From positions 30,649-94,648 of the forward strand of contig JAFWLP010000081.1 of NCBI GenBank assembly GCA_017511005.1: 64,000 nt of DNA, written 5' to 3'. Position 1 is the stretch's first letter; the number at the start of each line of letters is the position of its first letter. Below, in pieces: positions 24,652 through 33,726 of this stretch. Source of the DNA: Clostridiales bacterium. GTDB lineage: Bacteria > Bacillota > Clostridia > Saccharofermentanales > Saccharofermentanaceae. The notes beneath the pieces are model-generated. The model saw only the letters and a program-made list of their open reading frames with translations. It was not told the DNA's origin and did no database searches. The translations under genes were made by a program, and so were the position numbers.

Positions 24652-27021
24652 ATGAACAGTATAAGCGTTTCCGTTACAGATCTTGCATCTTACATTTCAA
24701 GGAAGGGCAACCTTGCCGGAGGTTCATACGGCTCGGTATCTGCCGTTGAAGGAACGAGGCTGCATCAGAGGGTTTTCGCAGACCTGAAGAAAGCCTATGG
24801 TGACATTGTCGTTACCGAGGAAGCGCTGATATACGATTACATATCGGAATCAGGGATCAGTCTTTCAGTCAACGGAAGGTTCGACGCCATGATGCAGAGG
24901 CCCGGCAGGCCGCCGATGATCTTTGAGATCAAGTCATTCAACTCGACAAAAGAGAGCTTTGAGGCGCTGGTCCGTCCTGAACACGTTACTCAGCTTAAGC
25001 TGTACGGTGCCATGTACCTCCTGACGAATTCGGATATTCTTGATATATCGCTGACTCTCAGGTATGTCTCCATAACCACGCTCGACAGTTACGAGAATAC
25101 TTACGACATGTCGTTCGAGGAAGCCGGAAAGTTCTGGGAAGAGATCTGCGCTGACTACTGTGTCTTTGCGAAAACCTTGCTTGACTACCATAACAGCCTG
25201 ATGGATACGGTATCGGAAATAAGATTTCCTTTCGATACCATAAGGCCCGGACAGAAGGAATTCATGAAGAAAGCCCTGCTGGCACTTAATTCCGGCGAGG
25301 CATTCTTTGTTGAAGCCCCCACCGGAATCGGCAAGACCGTCTCAGTCCTCTACCCTGCGGTCAAAGGCCTTATAAAGAACAGATATGACAAGATCTTCTA
25401 TCTTACTGCCAAAGAAGCTACAAGAGGCGTTGCTGAAGCAACACTGAACCAGATGCGCAGACAGGGACTCATCATAAGATCGATCACATTAAGATCCAAG
25501 GAAAAGATGTGTCCTTTAGGAACCGAATGCGATGCCAAGTTCTGTCCCCTTGCCAAAGACTATTACGGTAAGCTCAAGGATGCACTGGCGGAATCACTTG
25601 TTCTCGACGAGATCACACCTGAGAAGATCACAGAGATAGCCTTAAGACACGGCATCTGCCCTCACGAATTCATGATCGATACCATGAATTACTGTACGGT
25701 GGTGATAGGTGATTATAATCATATATTCAGTCCGAGAGTCTCACTCGCCTCCAAAGAACCCGGGAATCAGAGGATCGCTGTCCTGGTCGATGAGGCGCAC
25801 AACATGATCGACAGGGGCAGGGATATGTTCTCAGCATCTTTCTCATTAAGTCTCATAGATGAAATGATAAAAGACTTCAAAGGCCGCAATACCAAGGTAG
25901 AGACGATGCTCCACCAGCTCAGGAACTACTTTGTGAATATCGGAACATGTTTCGACTCTTCCAGCTCGGGCTTCAAACTTCTTGAACAGGCTGATGAGAA
26001 CAAGGTCCTGATGACTGAGAACTGGGAAGCAATGCGCCAGCCTCCGAGGCAGCTTTATGCGAAGCTGTGGTTCACCATAAGGAATCTCTCCCCTCTTCTT
26101 GATAATCTCGAACAGGGTCCATGCAGAAGAACGGCCGTTAAGTTCTTCTTTGAAGCCAGATTCTTCCTGACAGTGCTCGAGCATTATTTCGACAGCGCAT
26201 ACATAACGGCTGCATCCAGGGATAACGGAGACATCACCGTAACTCTGGACTGTCTTGACTGCGCTTCAAAGCTTGATTACATAATCAGGGACAGATTGTC
26301 AGTCATATTCTTCTCGGCTACGTTTACCCCTTACGAATATTATCGCAACTGTCTGGTCGGCCCTGACTGTGATTATTCGTCTTTCCTGAGGCTTCCGTCA
26401 CCATTTCCTCCCGAGAACCTGGAGATCATGATCGATTCCGGCATCTCAACTGCTTACAAGGACCGCTCGCTGACCCAGGCCGATCTCGCCCAGCGGATCT
26501 CAGGCTGCCTGTTGGGACGGACAGGAAATCACATGATCTTCTTCCCTTCATTCGAATACATGAACCAGATAATGCCACGGATAGATGAATATCTCAGGAA
26601 CAGCGGCGCCGCTGATTACAGGATAATATCCCAGATATCCGAGATGACAAATACGGAGAAAGAAGAGTTCCTCAAAAGCTTCAGCGAACCATACAAAGGT
26701 CTCCTTATAGGTGCAGCCGTATTGGGAGGTCATTTCGGTGAAGGAATAGATCTTGTCGGTGACAAACTTACCGGTGTTGTCATTGTCGGAGTAGGAATTC
26801 CAAAAGTCACACCCGAGAGACAGATCCTGAGCAACTACTATTCGGAAAGGTTCGGTGACGGGTTCTCATTTGCGTACAGATTCCCGGGGTGGCAGAAAGT
26901 CCTGCAGGCCGTCGGAAGGGTCATAAGGACAGAAACAGATACGGGCTTTGCGCTCCTGATAGACTCAAGACTCGAAAAGCCCGAATATATTATGCTTTTT
27001 CCGGATCACTGGAAGATCTGA
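24652..27021 (+). CDS. Fusion of RecB/Cas4-like nuclease and XPD/DinG-type Fe-S helicase
   Basis: A 789-residue DNA-processing enzyme. The N-terminal domain (about 1-150) has every element of a RecB/Cas4-type PD-(D/E)XK nuclease: His38, Asp78 in GRFD, Glu92 and Lys94 in FEIKS, and QLKLY (114-118). The rest is a superfamily 2 XPD/DinG-type helicase with Walker A EAPTGIGKT (221-229), four Cys spaced as an iron-sulfur domain (287, 293, 298, 336), DEAH (380-383) and the late motif QAVGRVIR. It should unwind DNA 5' to 3' and may also cut it. An in-frame TTG 18 bp upstream is a less likely start, since it would precede the TATAAT. It stands alone and converges with the xylanase gene, 6 bp between stops. 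I infer a role in repair or invader processing. Confidence 0.88.
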   Translation: MNSISVSVTDLASYISRKGNLAGGSYGSVSAVEGTRLHQRVFADLKKAYGDIVVTEEALIYDYISESGISLSVNGRFDAMMQRPGRPPMIFEIKSFNSTKESFEALVRPEHVTQLKLYGAMYLLTNSDILDISLTLRYVSITTLDSYENTYDMSFEEAGKFWEEICADYCVFAKTLLDYHNSLMDTVSEIRFPFDTIRPGQKEFMKKALLALNSGEAFFVEAPTGIGKTVSVLYPAVKGLIKNRYDKIFYLTAKEATRGVAEATLNQMRRQGLIIRSITLRSKEKMCPLGTECDAKFCPLAKDYYGKLKDALAESLVLDEITPEKITEIALRHGICPHEFMIDTMNYCTVVIGDYNHIFSPRVSLASKEPGNQRIAVLVDEAHNMIDRGRDMFSASFSLSLIDEMIKDFKGRNTKVETMLHQLRNYFVNIGTCFDSSSSGFKLLEQADENKVLMTENWEAMRQPPRQLYAKLWFTIRNLSPLLDNLEQGPCRRTAVKFFFEARFFLTVLEHYFDSAYITAASRDNGDITVTLDCLDCASKLDYIIRDRLSVIFFSATFTPYEYYRNCLVGPDCDYSSFLRLPSPFPPENLEIMIDSGISTAYKDRSLTQADLAQRISGCLLGRTGNHMIFFPSFEYMNQIMPRIDEYLRNSGAADYRIISQISEMTNTEKEEFLKSFSEPYKGLLIGAAVLGGHFGEGIDLVGDKLTGVVIVGVGIPKVTPERQILSNYYSERFGDGFSFAYRFPGWQKVLQAVGRVIRTETDTGFALLIDSRLEKPEYIMLFPDHWKI

Positions 27022-27027
27022 AACCTG

Positions 27028-28236
27028 TCAGGATACCGTAACCGTTGCCTCCGAAGGCTCGCTGCTTACGGTAATGACACCTTCCGTGCCTTCGATCACA
27101 TAAGTGCCCTTGGTTCCTTTGATGCTGACCAGGCCGTCATCATTGGTACGGATGACTTCACCCTTTGTCCACCATTCGCCCTTGACCAAGCTGTAGAGCC
27201 TGTCGTAAGCGGGTTTGCATCTGTCATCAACTGTTACCAGACCGCTCGGAGCGTTAAGCCATGCGCCGTCGGCAAAATCCCATCCGGTAATCGCCTTTAT
27301 ATTGGGATCGGCGAAAAGGATCCTGTACATCTCTTCCCATTCATTTGCCTGACGTTCCTCCCCTTCCGGAGTCGTCGGCCATTCATCGACCTGCCAGTCG
27401 TTAAGGTCTTCGATATAAGCGGGCATGATCTCACCGGAGATAAGCGTATTCTCCGTAAAATGGATCGGAATGCCGAACCGTCCGAACCTCTTCAGGACAT
27501 CACGGAGTTTCTCCTCTCCCCAGTATCCCTGATGCTGGTGCGACTGGATGCCGATTGCGGAAAACTCGACACCTGCCTCCAGGCATTCTTCTATCAGTTC
27601 CTCATACTTGGGGGAAACGTTAAAATCATTGATAAGGAATGTACCACCGGGATTTGCCGCCTTTGCTGCCGCGAAAACCTCCTTGACGAGTTCCACGCGT
27701 CCATATCTTTTGCAGAGTCTCGTTACTGCATTATCATACTTGTCGAAGACCGGCATTATGACAACTTCATTTATCACGTCCCAGAAATCGATAACCCCCT
27801 TGAAAGCCGTGACTTCACGGTTGATCCTTGCAAGCTGCTTGTCCATTATCACCTCATCGGGATAATCCATAAGCCAGTCCGCGCAGACCGTATGCCAGCA
27901 AAGAGGGTGACCCTTGAGCGTAACATTATTGGCTCTCAGGCGTTTTGCGGCATCCATGCGGTTCTCAAATTCAGGATGTCCCTCCTGAGGTTCATATCTT
28001 CCCCAATAAAACGGAAGAGTTCCGTAATTCAGCAGAGCAAGCCATTTTTCTCTTCTCGCCTCTCTGGACGGCATTCCGGGAAATTCAAGGAAATCAAAAG
28101 CACCGCTTCCGAACAGAAACTCGTGTGACTTTTGATTCAGCACGAACTCTTTATTGCCTGCGGGTTTACCGTTCTTATCGATTACTCTTACAAGTGATTC
28201 ACCTGTACGGTGAGCGGGAGTTGTTGCTGGATTCAT
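27028..28236 (-). CDS. GH10 endo-1,4-beta-xylanase, cytoplasmic form
   Basis: A 402-residue glycoside hydrolase family 10 enzyme that should cut beta-1,4-xylan or xylo-oligosaccharides. The acid/base Glu157 lies in DFWDVINEV and the nucleophile Glu262 in IHFTEN, a variant of the usual ITELD motif. GHPLCWH and the QSHQHQGYW segment are family signatures. A small beta-domain precedes the barrel (about 10-45) and another follows it (about 345-402). There is no signal peptide, so it acts inside the cell on imported oligosaccharides, in line with the cytoplasmic GH51 enzyme 4 kb away. A TATAAT at minus-strand 28280-28275 is a likely -10. The FTEN variant leaves open another beta-xylosidic substrate. 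Confidence 0.9.
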   Translation of the reverse strand: MNPATTPAHRTGESLVRVIDKNGKPAGNKEFVLNQKSHEFLFGSGAFDFLEFPGMPSREARREKWLALLNYGTLPFYWGRYEPQEGHPEFENRMDAAKRLRANNVTLKGHPLCWHTVCADWLMDYPDEVIMDKQLARINREVTAFKGVIDFWDVINEVVIMPVFDKYDNAVTRLCKRYGRVELVKEVFAAAKAANPGGTFLINDFNVSPKYEELIEECLEAGVEFSAIGIQSHQHQGYWGEEKLRDVLKRFGRFGIPIHFTENTLISGEIMPAYIEDLNDWQVDEWPTTPEGEERQANEWEEMYRILFADPNIKAITGWDFADGAWLNAPSGLVTVDDRCKPAYDRLYSLVKGEWWTKGEVIRTNDDGLVSIKGTKGTYVIEGTEGVITVSSEPSEATVTVS

Positions 28237-28325
28237 TGGCCGGTTCCTTTCGTAACTGTTATGTTTATGACCTGATTATAGAATATTCGGGACTGAAAGA
28301 GTGTCATATATTTTTCTAAAATGTT

Positions 28326-28363
28326 TAAAAGACAAGGGCATCTCAACAGAATTGAGATGCCCC
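28326..28363 (-). terminator. Terminator of the clostripain-family gene
   Basis: GGGCATCTCAA (28336-28346) and TTGAGATGCCC (28352-28362) form a perfect 11-bp stem with a five-base loop. On the minus strand TTGTCTTTT follows. It ends the gene at 28398. Confidence 0.75.
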
Positions 28364-28397
28364 GTTAACAAATTCTCAAGTATAAGACTTATTCAGG

Positions 28398-30815
28398 TCA
28401 TTCCTCGTAGAACCAGACGTCACCGTTTTCATCAACATTGAATGCGGTGAAATCTGTCATAAGGTAATCACGGTATATGTCTTCAATGATGAATGTGTAC
28501 ATGAAGTCACCTTCAAAGAGAAGACCATATACGAGCTCAACCTCACCGCTTACAGTGAATTCCTCACCCATATACAAAGATTCGGTCATATCATCATCAA
28601 GCGTAAAGCTCGTGTACAAAGGAATGATCTTGTCGCCGTCCTTAAGCTTTGTGATGTTCTTGGATGCGGCACCTGTTTCAGTCATGCCGTCGCAGGCACC
28701 CTCGATCTCGATCGAACCGTCTTCTATGGTCATGCGGATACGGAGATATGTCTCCTCACCGTTAAGCATGACGGGAGATGTAAAGATTACAAACTCATCA
28801 TTCTTATCAAGGATGCTCATTGAAAGATTCTGACCATCAGGAAGTGAGAGCCAGTAACCGTCAAACATATCCGCAAAAGAGCCGTTCTCCCAATCGCACT
28901 CGACATCATAGGTGTCTCCGAGCAGGATAACCTCATTATCGTCAACGAGCATAAATACCATCGCATATACATCGGAGCAGTGATCAAGAGAATACTTGGT
29001 CAGAGTAAATCTGAATGTGCCTTCTTCATCCATGGAAGGAGCCCGGAGGAACTTAATGTGCTTGCTCTCACCTGTCTTCTCGATGGAATCAGCATAATCG
29101 TAACGGTTGGTCTGTGTAGGCGCACTGCGGTATGAACGTGAAGTTGAATCATATTCATAATTGCAGTTCCAGTTCCAGCATCCGCTGTCATCATAGTAAT
29201 CCGCATCAGAGTAACTGGAGCAGACCTGGTTGGAGCATGAATAATCATACTGATCGGCATTAAGACTGTTGTCACTTACCTCTTCCCACTGCTCAGTACC
29301 TGCATTGTAGTGATAGTAAACACCGTTATTCTGATCATAAGCATAGTATTCATTGTTCTCAACGAAATAGCATATGCCTGTCTCGGCATCCTGGTAATAG
29401 TTGGAATCCTGCTCTGCAGCCTGGCTTCCGGAATCTCCGTAATAGATAGATGCGCTGAAATCACGGCGGTCGATAAACTGCATGTAGTAAGGACTTACAC
29501 AGATGTCACTGAAGACCTTAAGTTCCTCGGAACCGCCGAGCATTACAGGGAAATAAAGTGAAAGTCCGCAGGAATACGGGTGATCGGGACCATGGATCTT
29601 ATAAAGGACCGCATCATCAACGGCACTTCTTACCGCAGCGGCATTGGAGGAATAATCACTGCAGCTTTCGGCAAGCGCGCACACATCGAGCATGTTAAAG
29701 CATCCGCCCTCAGAAACGCTTGAACCGAAGAGTTCCGTTGACTCGATCTGACGGATCATGGTTGAAAGGCTGTCAGCATCCTCACCCTTCTCGTAGACAT
29801 CCTTCGCAAAATCATTAAAGCTCATTACTACCTGGTCGATCTTTGAAAGGTCAATTACAGACAGGGTACAAACATTGTAATCACCGATATCCTTACAGCC
29901 CTGGTAGAAGGAATCGCAGACGACTTTACCTAAGTCAGCGCCTGATGCGCCGGGGTTATTGGCAAGGAAATTACCGATCTCAGTGTAATTCCAGCCTGCA
30001 CCGGGTTCGATCTCTTCCGAACCGTACATATAATTCGCATAGTTGGCAAGGATATTGGCAGCTTCGATGCTTCCCATAAGGCATGCATCAAAACCGATGA
30101 ATTCCCACTTATCGGTCATATACTGCTGTGCCGTAAGTAAAGCGCTGTCAACCTCCCTGAGCGAGAGCGCATCACTGTCATGTCTCTCATCGAAGCAAAC
30201 ACCTGTGATGGATCCGCCGCCGTGATTCCATAGGATAAGGCCCATATTATCCGCAGGATAATTCTGTACACCCCAGACAAGATAATCTGCAAGTGTATCG
30301 GAATCACCCATGGCAAGGTCTCCGCCTTCGTACAACTTTGTGATATCACCGTTCTCAACAACGAAACGCTCGATCTTATCGGCATCAATACCGTCATAAT
30401 ACCATTGGTTAGTACCGCCGGTCTGAACGACGAACCTGTAATTCGAATCTTGGGAAGCCTCACACATCTCGGCAAGGTCAGTTACGGCAGCACCGCCGCC
30501 GGACTCAAGATCCGTACCGCAAAGATATACGAAAATAGTCCAGGTACCGGATTCACCCATAGGTTCGCCCGAGAACTGGGGACGTATAATTGTCATCTCG
30601 CCAGTTTCTTTGTTTACGGACATCTGCATGGCTGATACATCAGCAGATCTTGCTCCGCCGCTGCCGCCTTCGTCTTCCGGAAATTCATCCGGAACAGATT
30701 CCTCAGTCCAATCCTCATCAAATCCTTCGTCATCACACGCACAAAGACCCATGATCATTGTGCAGGCCATAACAGAAGCGATCAGTCTTTTACCGATTCT
30801 GTTAAATCTTTTCAT
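28398..30815 (-). CDS. Clostripain-family (C11) cysteine peptidase, surface lipoprotein
   Basis: An 805-residue lipoprotein peptidase starting at about 30815 (MKRFNRIG), with GAGG just upstream. The signal peptide ends LCAC, with Cys27 as the lipid site. An acidic linker (28-58) follows. The catalytic domain has His198 in LILWNHGGGS and Cys245 in GFDACLMGS, the C11 dyad, and should cleave after Arg or Lys as clostripain does. Residues about 457-580 are a striking insertion rich in Tyr, Asn, Asp, Ser and Cys. A C-terminal beta-rich domain (about 585-805) completes it. It is monocistronic, with its own promoter and terminator. The presence of extra Cys in the insert is odd for an exported Gram-positive protein. 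Confidence 0.9.
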   Translation of the reverse strand: MKRFNRIGKRLIASVMACTMIMGLCACDDEGFDEDWTEESVPDEFPEDEGGSGGARSADVSAMQMSVNKETGEMTIIRPQFSGEPMGESGTWTIFVYLCGTDLESGGGAAVTDLAEMCEASQDSNYRFVVQTGGTNQWYYDGIDADKIERFVVENGDITKLYEGGDLAMGDSDTLADYLVWGVQNYPADNMGLILWNHGGGSITGVCFDERHDSDALSLREVDSALLTAQQYMTDKWEFIGFDACLMGSIEAANILANYANYMYGSEEIEPGAGWNYTEIGNFLANNPGASGADLGKVVCDSFYQGCKDIGDYNVCTLSVIDLSKIDQVVMSFNDFAKDVYEKGEDADSLSTMIRQIESTELFGSSVSEGGCFNMLDVCALAESCSDYSSNAAAVRSAVDDAVLYKIHGPDHPYSCGLSLYFPVMLGGSEELKVFSDICVSPYYMQFIDRRDFSASIYYGDSGSQAAEQDSNYYQDAETGICYFVENNEYYAYDQNNGVYYHYNAGTEQWEEVSDNSLNADQYDYSCSNQVCSSYSDADYYDDSGCWNWNCNYEYDSTSRSYRSAPTQTNRYDYADSIEKTGESKHIKFLRAPSMDEEGTFRFTLTKYSLDHCSDVYAMVFMLVDDNEVILLGDTYDVECDWENGSFADMFDGYWLSLPDGQNLSMSILDKNDEFVIFTSPVMLNGEETYLRIRMTIEDGSIEIEGACDGMTETGAASKNITKLKDGDKIIPLYTSFTLDDDMTESLYMGEEFTVSGEVELVYGLLFEGDFMYTFIIEDIYRDYLMTDFTAFNVDENGDVWFYEE

Positions 30816-30848
30816 GCTCTTTACCTCATGCATTAAAAATCGAAGTGA

Positions 30849-30857
30849 ATTATAACA
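30849..30857 (-). promoter_or_regulatory. Extended -10 promoter of the clostripain-family gene
   Basis: Minus-strand TGTTATAAT is a perfect extended -10, about 30 bp upstream of the start codon. The -35 region is poor. Confidence 0.6.
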
Positions 30858-30892
30858 CAGTAATATAAAAATATTTAAACACGAAAAAAGTC

Positions 30893-31454
30893 TTATAACC
30901 TTCCGGCCATAATTTCATCTATCAGCGTTTTTCCCACACAGAAGCAATTCTTCATCGATGTCTCAAAAATATCGACAGATTCGATACTGTCTTCTGAAGC
31001 GATATGATCCTCATCCTTAACACCCCAGAGCATCTCAGGTGTAACTCCGGACGGAAAGAATGTAAGAATCTGAGAAATCAAAACGTTCATCAGAAATGAC
31101 TGCCGAGGTGTTGACAGCCGAATTGACTTTTCCCTGCCCGACCACGAACATTGCGACACCGTCTTTATAATACAGTTTTGACGGACCGGTACTTCCTTCA
31201 ATCTCGTATTCTTTACCGCCGGCCAGGTATTCTTCATAGAAATACTGAGCTTCGCCGGGAAAATCACCTTATATCCCATCCACCTCAAATTTCGGAAGGA
31301 TAAGTACTTTAACGGGTATCTTTTTGTCCTTATACGGGAAAAACCGCCAAGCCATAAATCCGGAAACCGCCAGCACGGCCGCCAGAACGCATGCAATTAT
31401 CAACCATCCGGTTTTCTTCTTATCGGTATTCATATCATCCAATTCCCAATTCAC
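30893..31454 (-). pseudogene. Remnant of a purine nucleoside permease (NUP)-like gene
   Basis: The first part reads as a membrane-anchored start (helix within residues 14-34) followed by KIPVKVLILPKFEVDG, then an in-frame TAA at 31271-31269. The same frame continues after the stop with GDFPGEAQYFYEEYL and VVGQGKVNSAVNTSA, typical NUP-family sequence, through DFSDSYILSV, and then stops again. The C-terminal end of the family (TPEMLWG to VGKTLIDEIMAGRL) follows at once in another frame. About 200 residues of the middle are missing. A nonsense codon plus an internal deletion make this a decayed gene. It overlaps the recO stop codon with a GTG start, or begins at the ATG at 31433. NUP proteins transport or bind purine nucleosides. 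Confidence 0.75.
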
Positions 31455-32185
31455 AGATCATTCAGCACTGCAAGTGAATCATAATTCTTTTCGAAATGCA
31501 CCGACAGATAATCCGTGGTGAATTCCTTTAATTCCTTTTCCGTTCTCTTATCAGCGCTCGATGTAAAGAGTCTCTTCAGATCACAGGACGAGAAAAAATT
31601 AAGGGCCTTAACCGAAGGTTCCTCCAAAAGCCTGTTGAAACTTCTGTTCTGACCGCCGTTGCTGCCCGTAATGTCGATGATAAACCTGTTCGGTTTGTCG
31701 CCCGATGCCGTATATGCAGGTTCATTCAGGTCATACTGCACCGTAAAGCCCGCAATGGTCAGCAGTCTCCAGTTGAATGCCGAATATATGAGCAGATATT
31801 TATCTTTGTTGTTTGCCAGATTGTAATATGCATAGACCGCCAGTTCGTAAGCTTCCCTTGAATTTTCACTTTGCAGTGTACAGTCCATGAGACATGAGGA
31901 TATGTGAGCCGCAACAGTCATCTGTTCAAGGCTTTCCATGATCTTTGAATTGCTCTCGATGATCGTCGCGTCTTTCAGATAGTAATATCCGTGTGACACG
32001 CTTACGACAAGATCACAAAGCATGTACGGCATTGAGAAGCAGCCGAGTGAACTGCCGGGTTTGGCAACACCTTTGGCGCAGACCGTTATGAGTCCCCTGT
32101 CAGCCGTAAGGACTGACAAAAGCCTGTCCTTCTCTTTATATTCGCTGGAACGTATTATGAGACCGCGGCAGTTAAAGGGATCCAT
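31451..32185 (-). CDS. recO: DNA repair protein RecO
   Basis: A 244-residue RecF-pathway protein that anneals single strands and helps load RecA. It has the N-terminal OB fold (about 1-80, with GLIIRSSEYKEKDRLLSVLT) and the helical C-terminal domain. The zinc-finger Cys of Bacillus-type RecO are not obvious here, since the usual CxxC region reads without paired Cys, as in many clostridial RecO. The start codon shares a base with the stop of the YbeY-Era gene, so translation is coupled. It is the last intact gene of the long ymdB-to-recO operon. Confidence 0.9.
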   Translation of the reverse strand: MDPFNCRGLIIRSSEYKEKDRLLSVLTADRGLITVCAKGVAKPGSSLGCFSMPYMLCDLVVSVSHGYYYLKDATIIESNSKIMESLEQMTVAAHISSCLMDCTLQSENSREAYELAVYAYYNLANNKDKYLLIYSAFNWRLLTIAGFTVQYDLNEPAYTASGDKPNRFIIDITGSNGGQNRSFNRLLEEPSVKALNFFSSCDLKRLFTSSADKRTEKELKEFTTDYLSVHFEKNYDSLAVLNDL

Positions 32186-33726
32186 TATTCGTCAATGTCT
32201 TTGCCGAGACCTGTGGAACCGAGCATGGCATCGTTGTTCTGCCAGTCGTTCCTGACCTTAACATAAAGATCGAGATAAACCTTGCAGCCGAGCATCTTCT
32301 CGATGTTCCGCCTTGCGGCTGTACCGATGCGCTTGATCATCTGGCCGTCCCTGCCGATGATGATCGCCTTATGCGAATCCCTGTTGCAGATAATGTCAGC
32401 CTTGATGACAGCTATTGTACGGTCATCGTCAGATGTCACCTCACCGTCATCATTCTTCTCCTTGAACTCATTGATGATGACAGCAGTTCCGTGAGGGATC
32501 TCCTGATCGGTATAATGAAGCACCTGCTCGCGGATAAGCTCTGCGGCGATAACGCGCTCCGTCTGATCCGTCATGTATTCACTGTCGTAAAGACGCGGTC
32601 CTTCAGGGAGCATTTTCGTGATGACGGAAAGAAGCAGATCGACATTCCTTCCCGTCTTCGCGCTTAACGGAACGATATCCACAAAATCATAGAGCTCCGA
32701 ATATTTCTGTGTTAACGGCAGGAGCTTCTCCTGCCCTGCCTCATCGTATTTATTGATCGCAAGTATAACCTTCTTGCCGCTTTCCTTCAGAAGTGCCATG
32801 AGTTTCTTCTCAACGGCTCCGGGATCGGGGAACCTTCCGTCAGCAATGAGGACGACACAGTCAGCACCCAGGGCAGCCTTGTAAGACCTGTCCACCATGA
32901 ACTCACCCATCTTGGAAGTCGGCTTATGGATGCCGGGCGTATCGGTGAAGATGATCTGTGTATCTTCAGTGTTATAGATCGTTCTGATGTTGGTCCTCGT
33001 TGTCTGCGGCTTGTGTGACACGATGGCGATCTTCATTCCAGTAATATAATTGAGCAGAGTAGACTTGCCGACATTAGGGCGTCCCAGCAAAGCAACGGTC
33101 CCGCAATGTTTGCAGGGTGTTCCCGCAGGTATCAGACCTTCGGACGCGCCGGCATTATCCCTGTGGTTATCCATCTCACAGATATCCTCAAGCTCATCGT
33201 CAAACGCAAGTCCGATATCCCTCATAAGGCGCTTCTGCTTATCTGACATGATCTTCTCATCCGTAGGATCAATGTGATCATAGCCGAGAAGATGCAAAAG
33301 CGAATGGGCAATAAGGAACATCGCCTCACGCTCAAAAGAATGACCGTAGCTTTCTGCCTGCACCTCACACGCAAAAGGATTTATCAGGATATCGCCGAAG
33401 CAGAGAACCTGATTGCCTTCCTCATCTGTCTCAAAATCACCGCTGTCCGGGATCATCTCAAAACTGCCGTCTTTAAGCTCGAGCATCGGAAAAGACAGAC
33501 AATCTGTCTCCTTATCTATTTCGCGCTGCTCAAGATTGACCTCACGGATCTCATCAGAAGTTACGAATGTCAGTGTCGCATATGCATCCTTCAGCGATCT
33601 CGTAACCTGCGGAGATGAATAGTCCCCGCTTAAAACGGCCTCACTGAGCCTGACAATATATCCGTCAAGCGATGCCAGACGTTCTTCGGAATAACCTTCC
33701 GCGTTGTTTACTACATCGATCCTCAT
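32185..33726 (-). CDS. Single-chain fusion of endoribonuclease YbeY and GTPase Era
   Basis: A 513-residue fusion of two ribosome-assembly factors. Residues 1-170 are YbeY, which matures rRNA; its zinc site is His141, His145 and His151 in HSLLHLLGYDH. After a linker (about 172-207), residues 208-513 are Era, a GTPase that binds the 16S rRNA 3' end: G1 GRPNVGKS (215-222), DTPG (262-265), NKYD (325-328), SAK and a KH domain with IIGRDGQMIKRIG. No stop separates them. An internal ATG at residue 185 (position 33174) has GAGG upstream, so free Era could also be made. In most Firmicutes ybeY and era are separate genes with dgkA and cdd between; both are absent here. Flanked by pgpH and recO. Confidence 0.93.
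   Translation of the reverse strand: MRIDVVNNAEGYSEERLASLDGYIVRLSEAVLSGDYSSPQVTRSLKDAYATLTFVTSDEIREVNLEQREIDKETDCLSFPMLELKDGSFEMIPDSGDFETDEEGNQVLCFGDILINPFACEVQAESYGHSFEREAMFLIAHSLLHLLGYDHIDPTDEKIMSDKQKRLMRDIGLAFDDELEDICEMDNHRDNAGASEGLIPAGTPCKHCGTVALLGRPNVGKSTLLNYITGMKIAIVSHKPQTTRTNIRTIYNTEDTQIIFTDTPGIHKPTSKMGEFMVDRSYKAALGADCVVLIADGRFPDPGAVEKKLMALLKESGKKVILAINKYDEAGQEKLLPLTQKYSELYDFVDIVPLSAKTGRNVDLLLSVITKMLPEGPRLYDSEYMTDQTERVIAAELIREQVLHYTDQEIPHGTAVIINEFKEKNDDGEVTSDDDRTIAVIKADIICNRDSHKAIIIGRDGQMIKRIGTAARRNIEKMLGCKVYLDLYVKVRNDWQNNDAMLGSTGLGKDIDE

Noticed and set aside
31269-31271. Frameshift as the cause of the broken NUP-like gene at this point
   Set aside because: The family sequence continues in the same frame after the TAA, so this is a nonsense codon. 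The frame change comes later, at the deletion.
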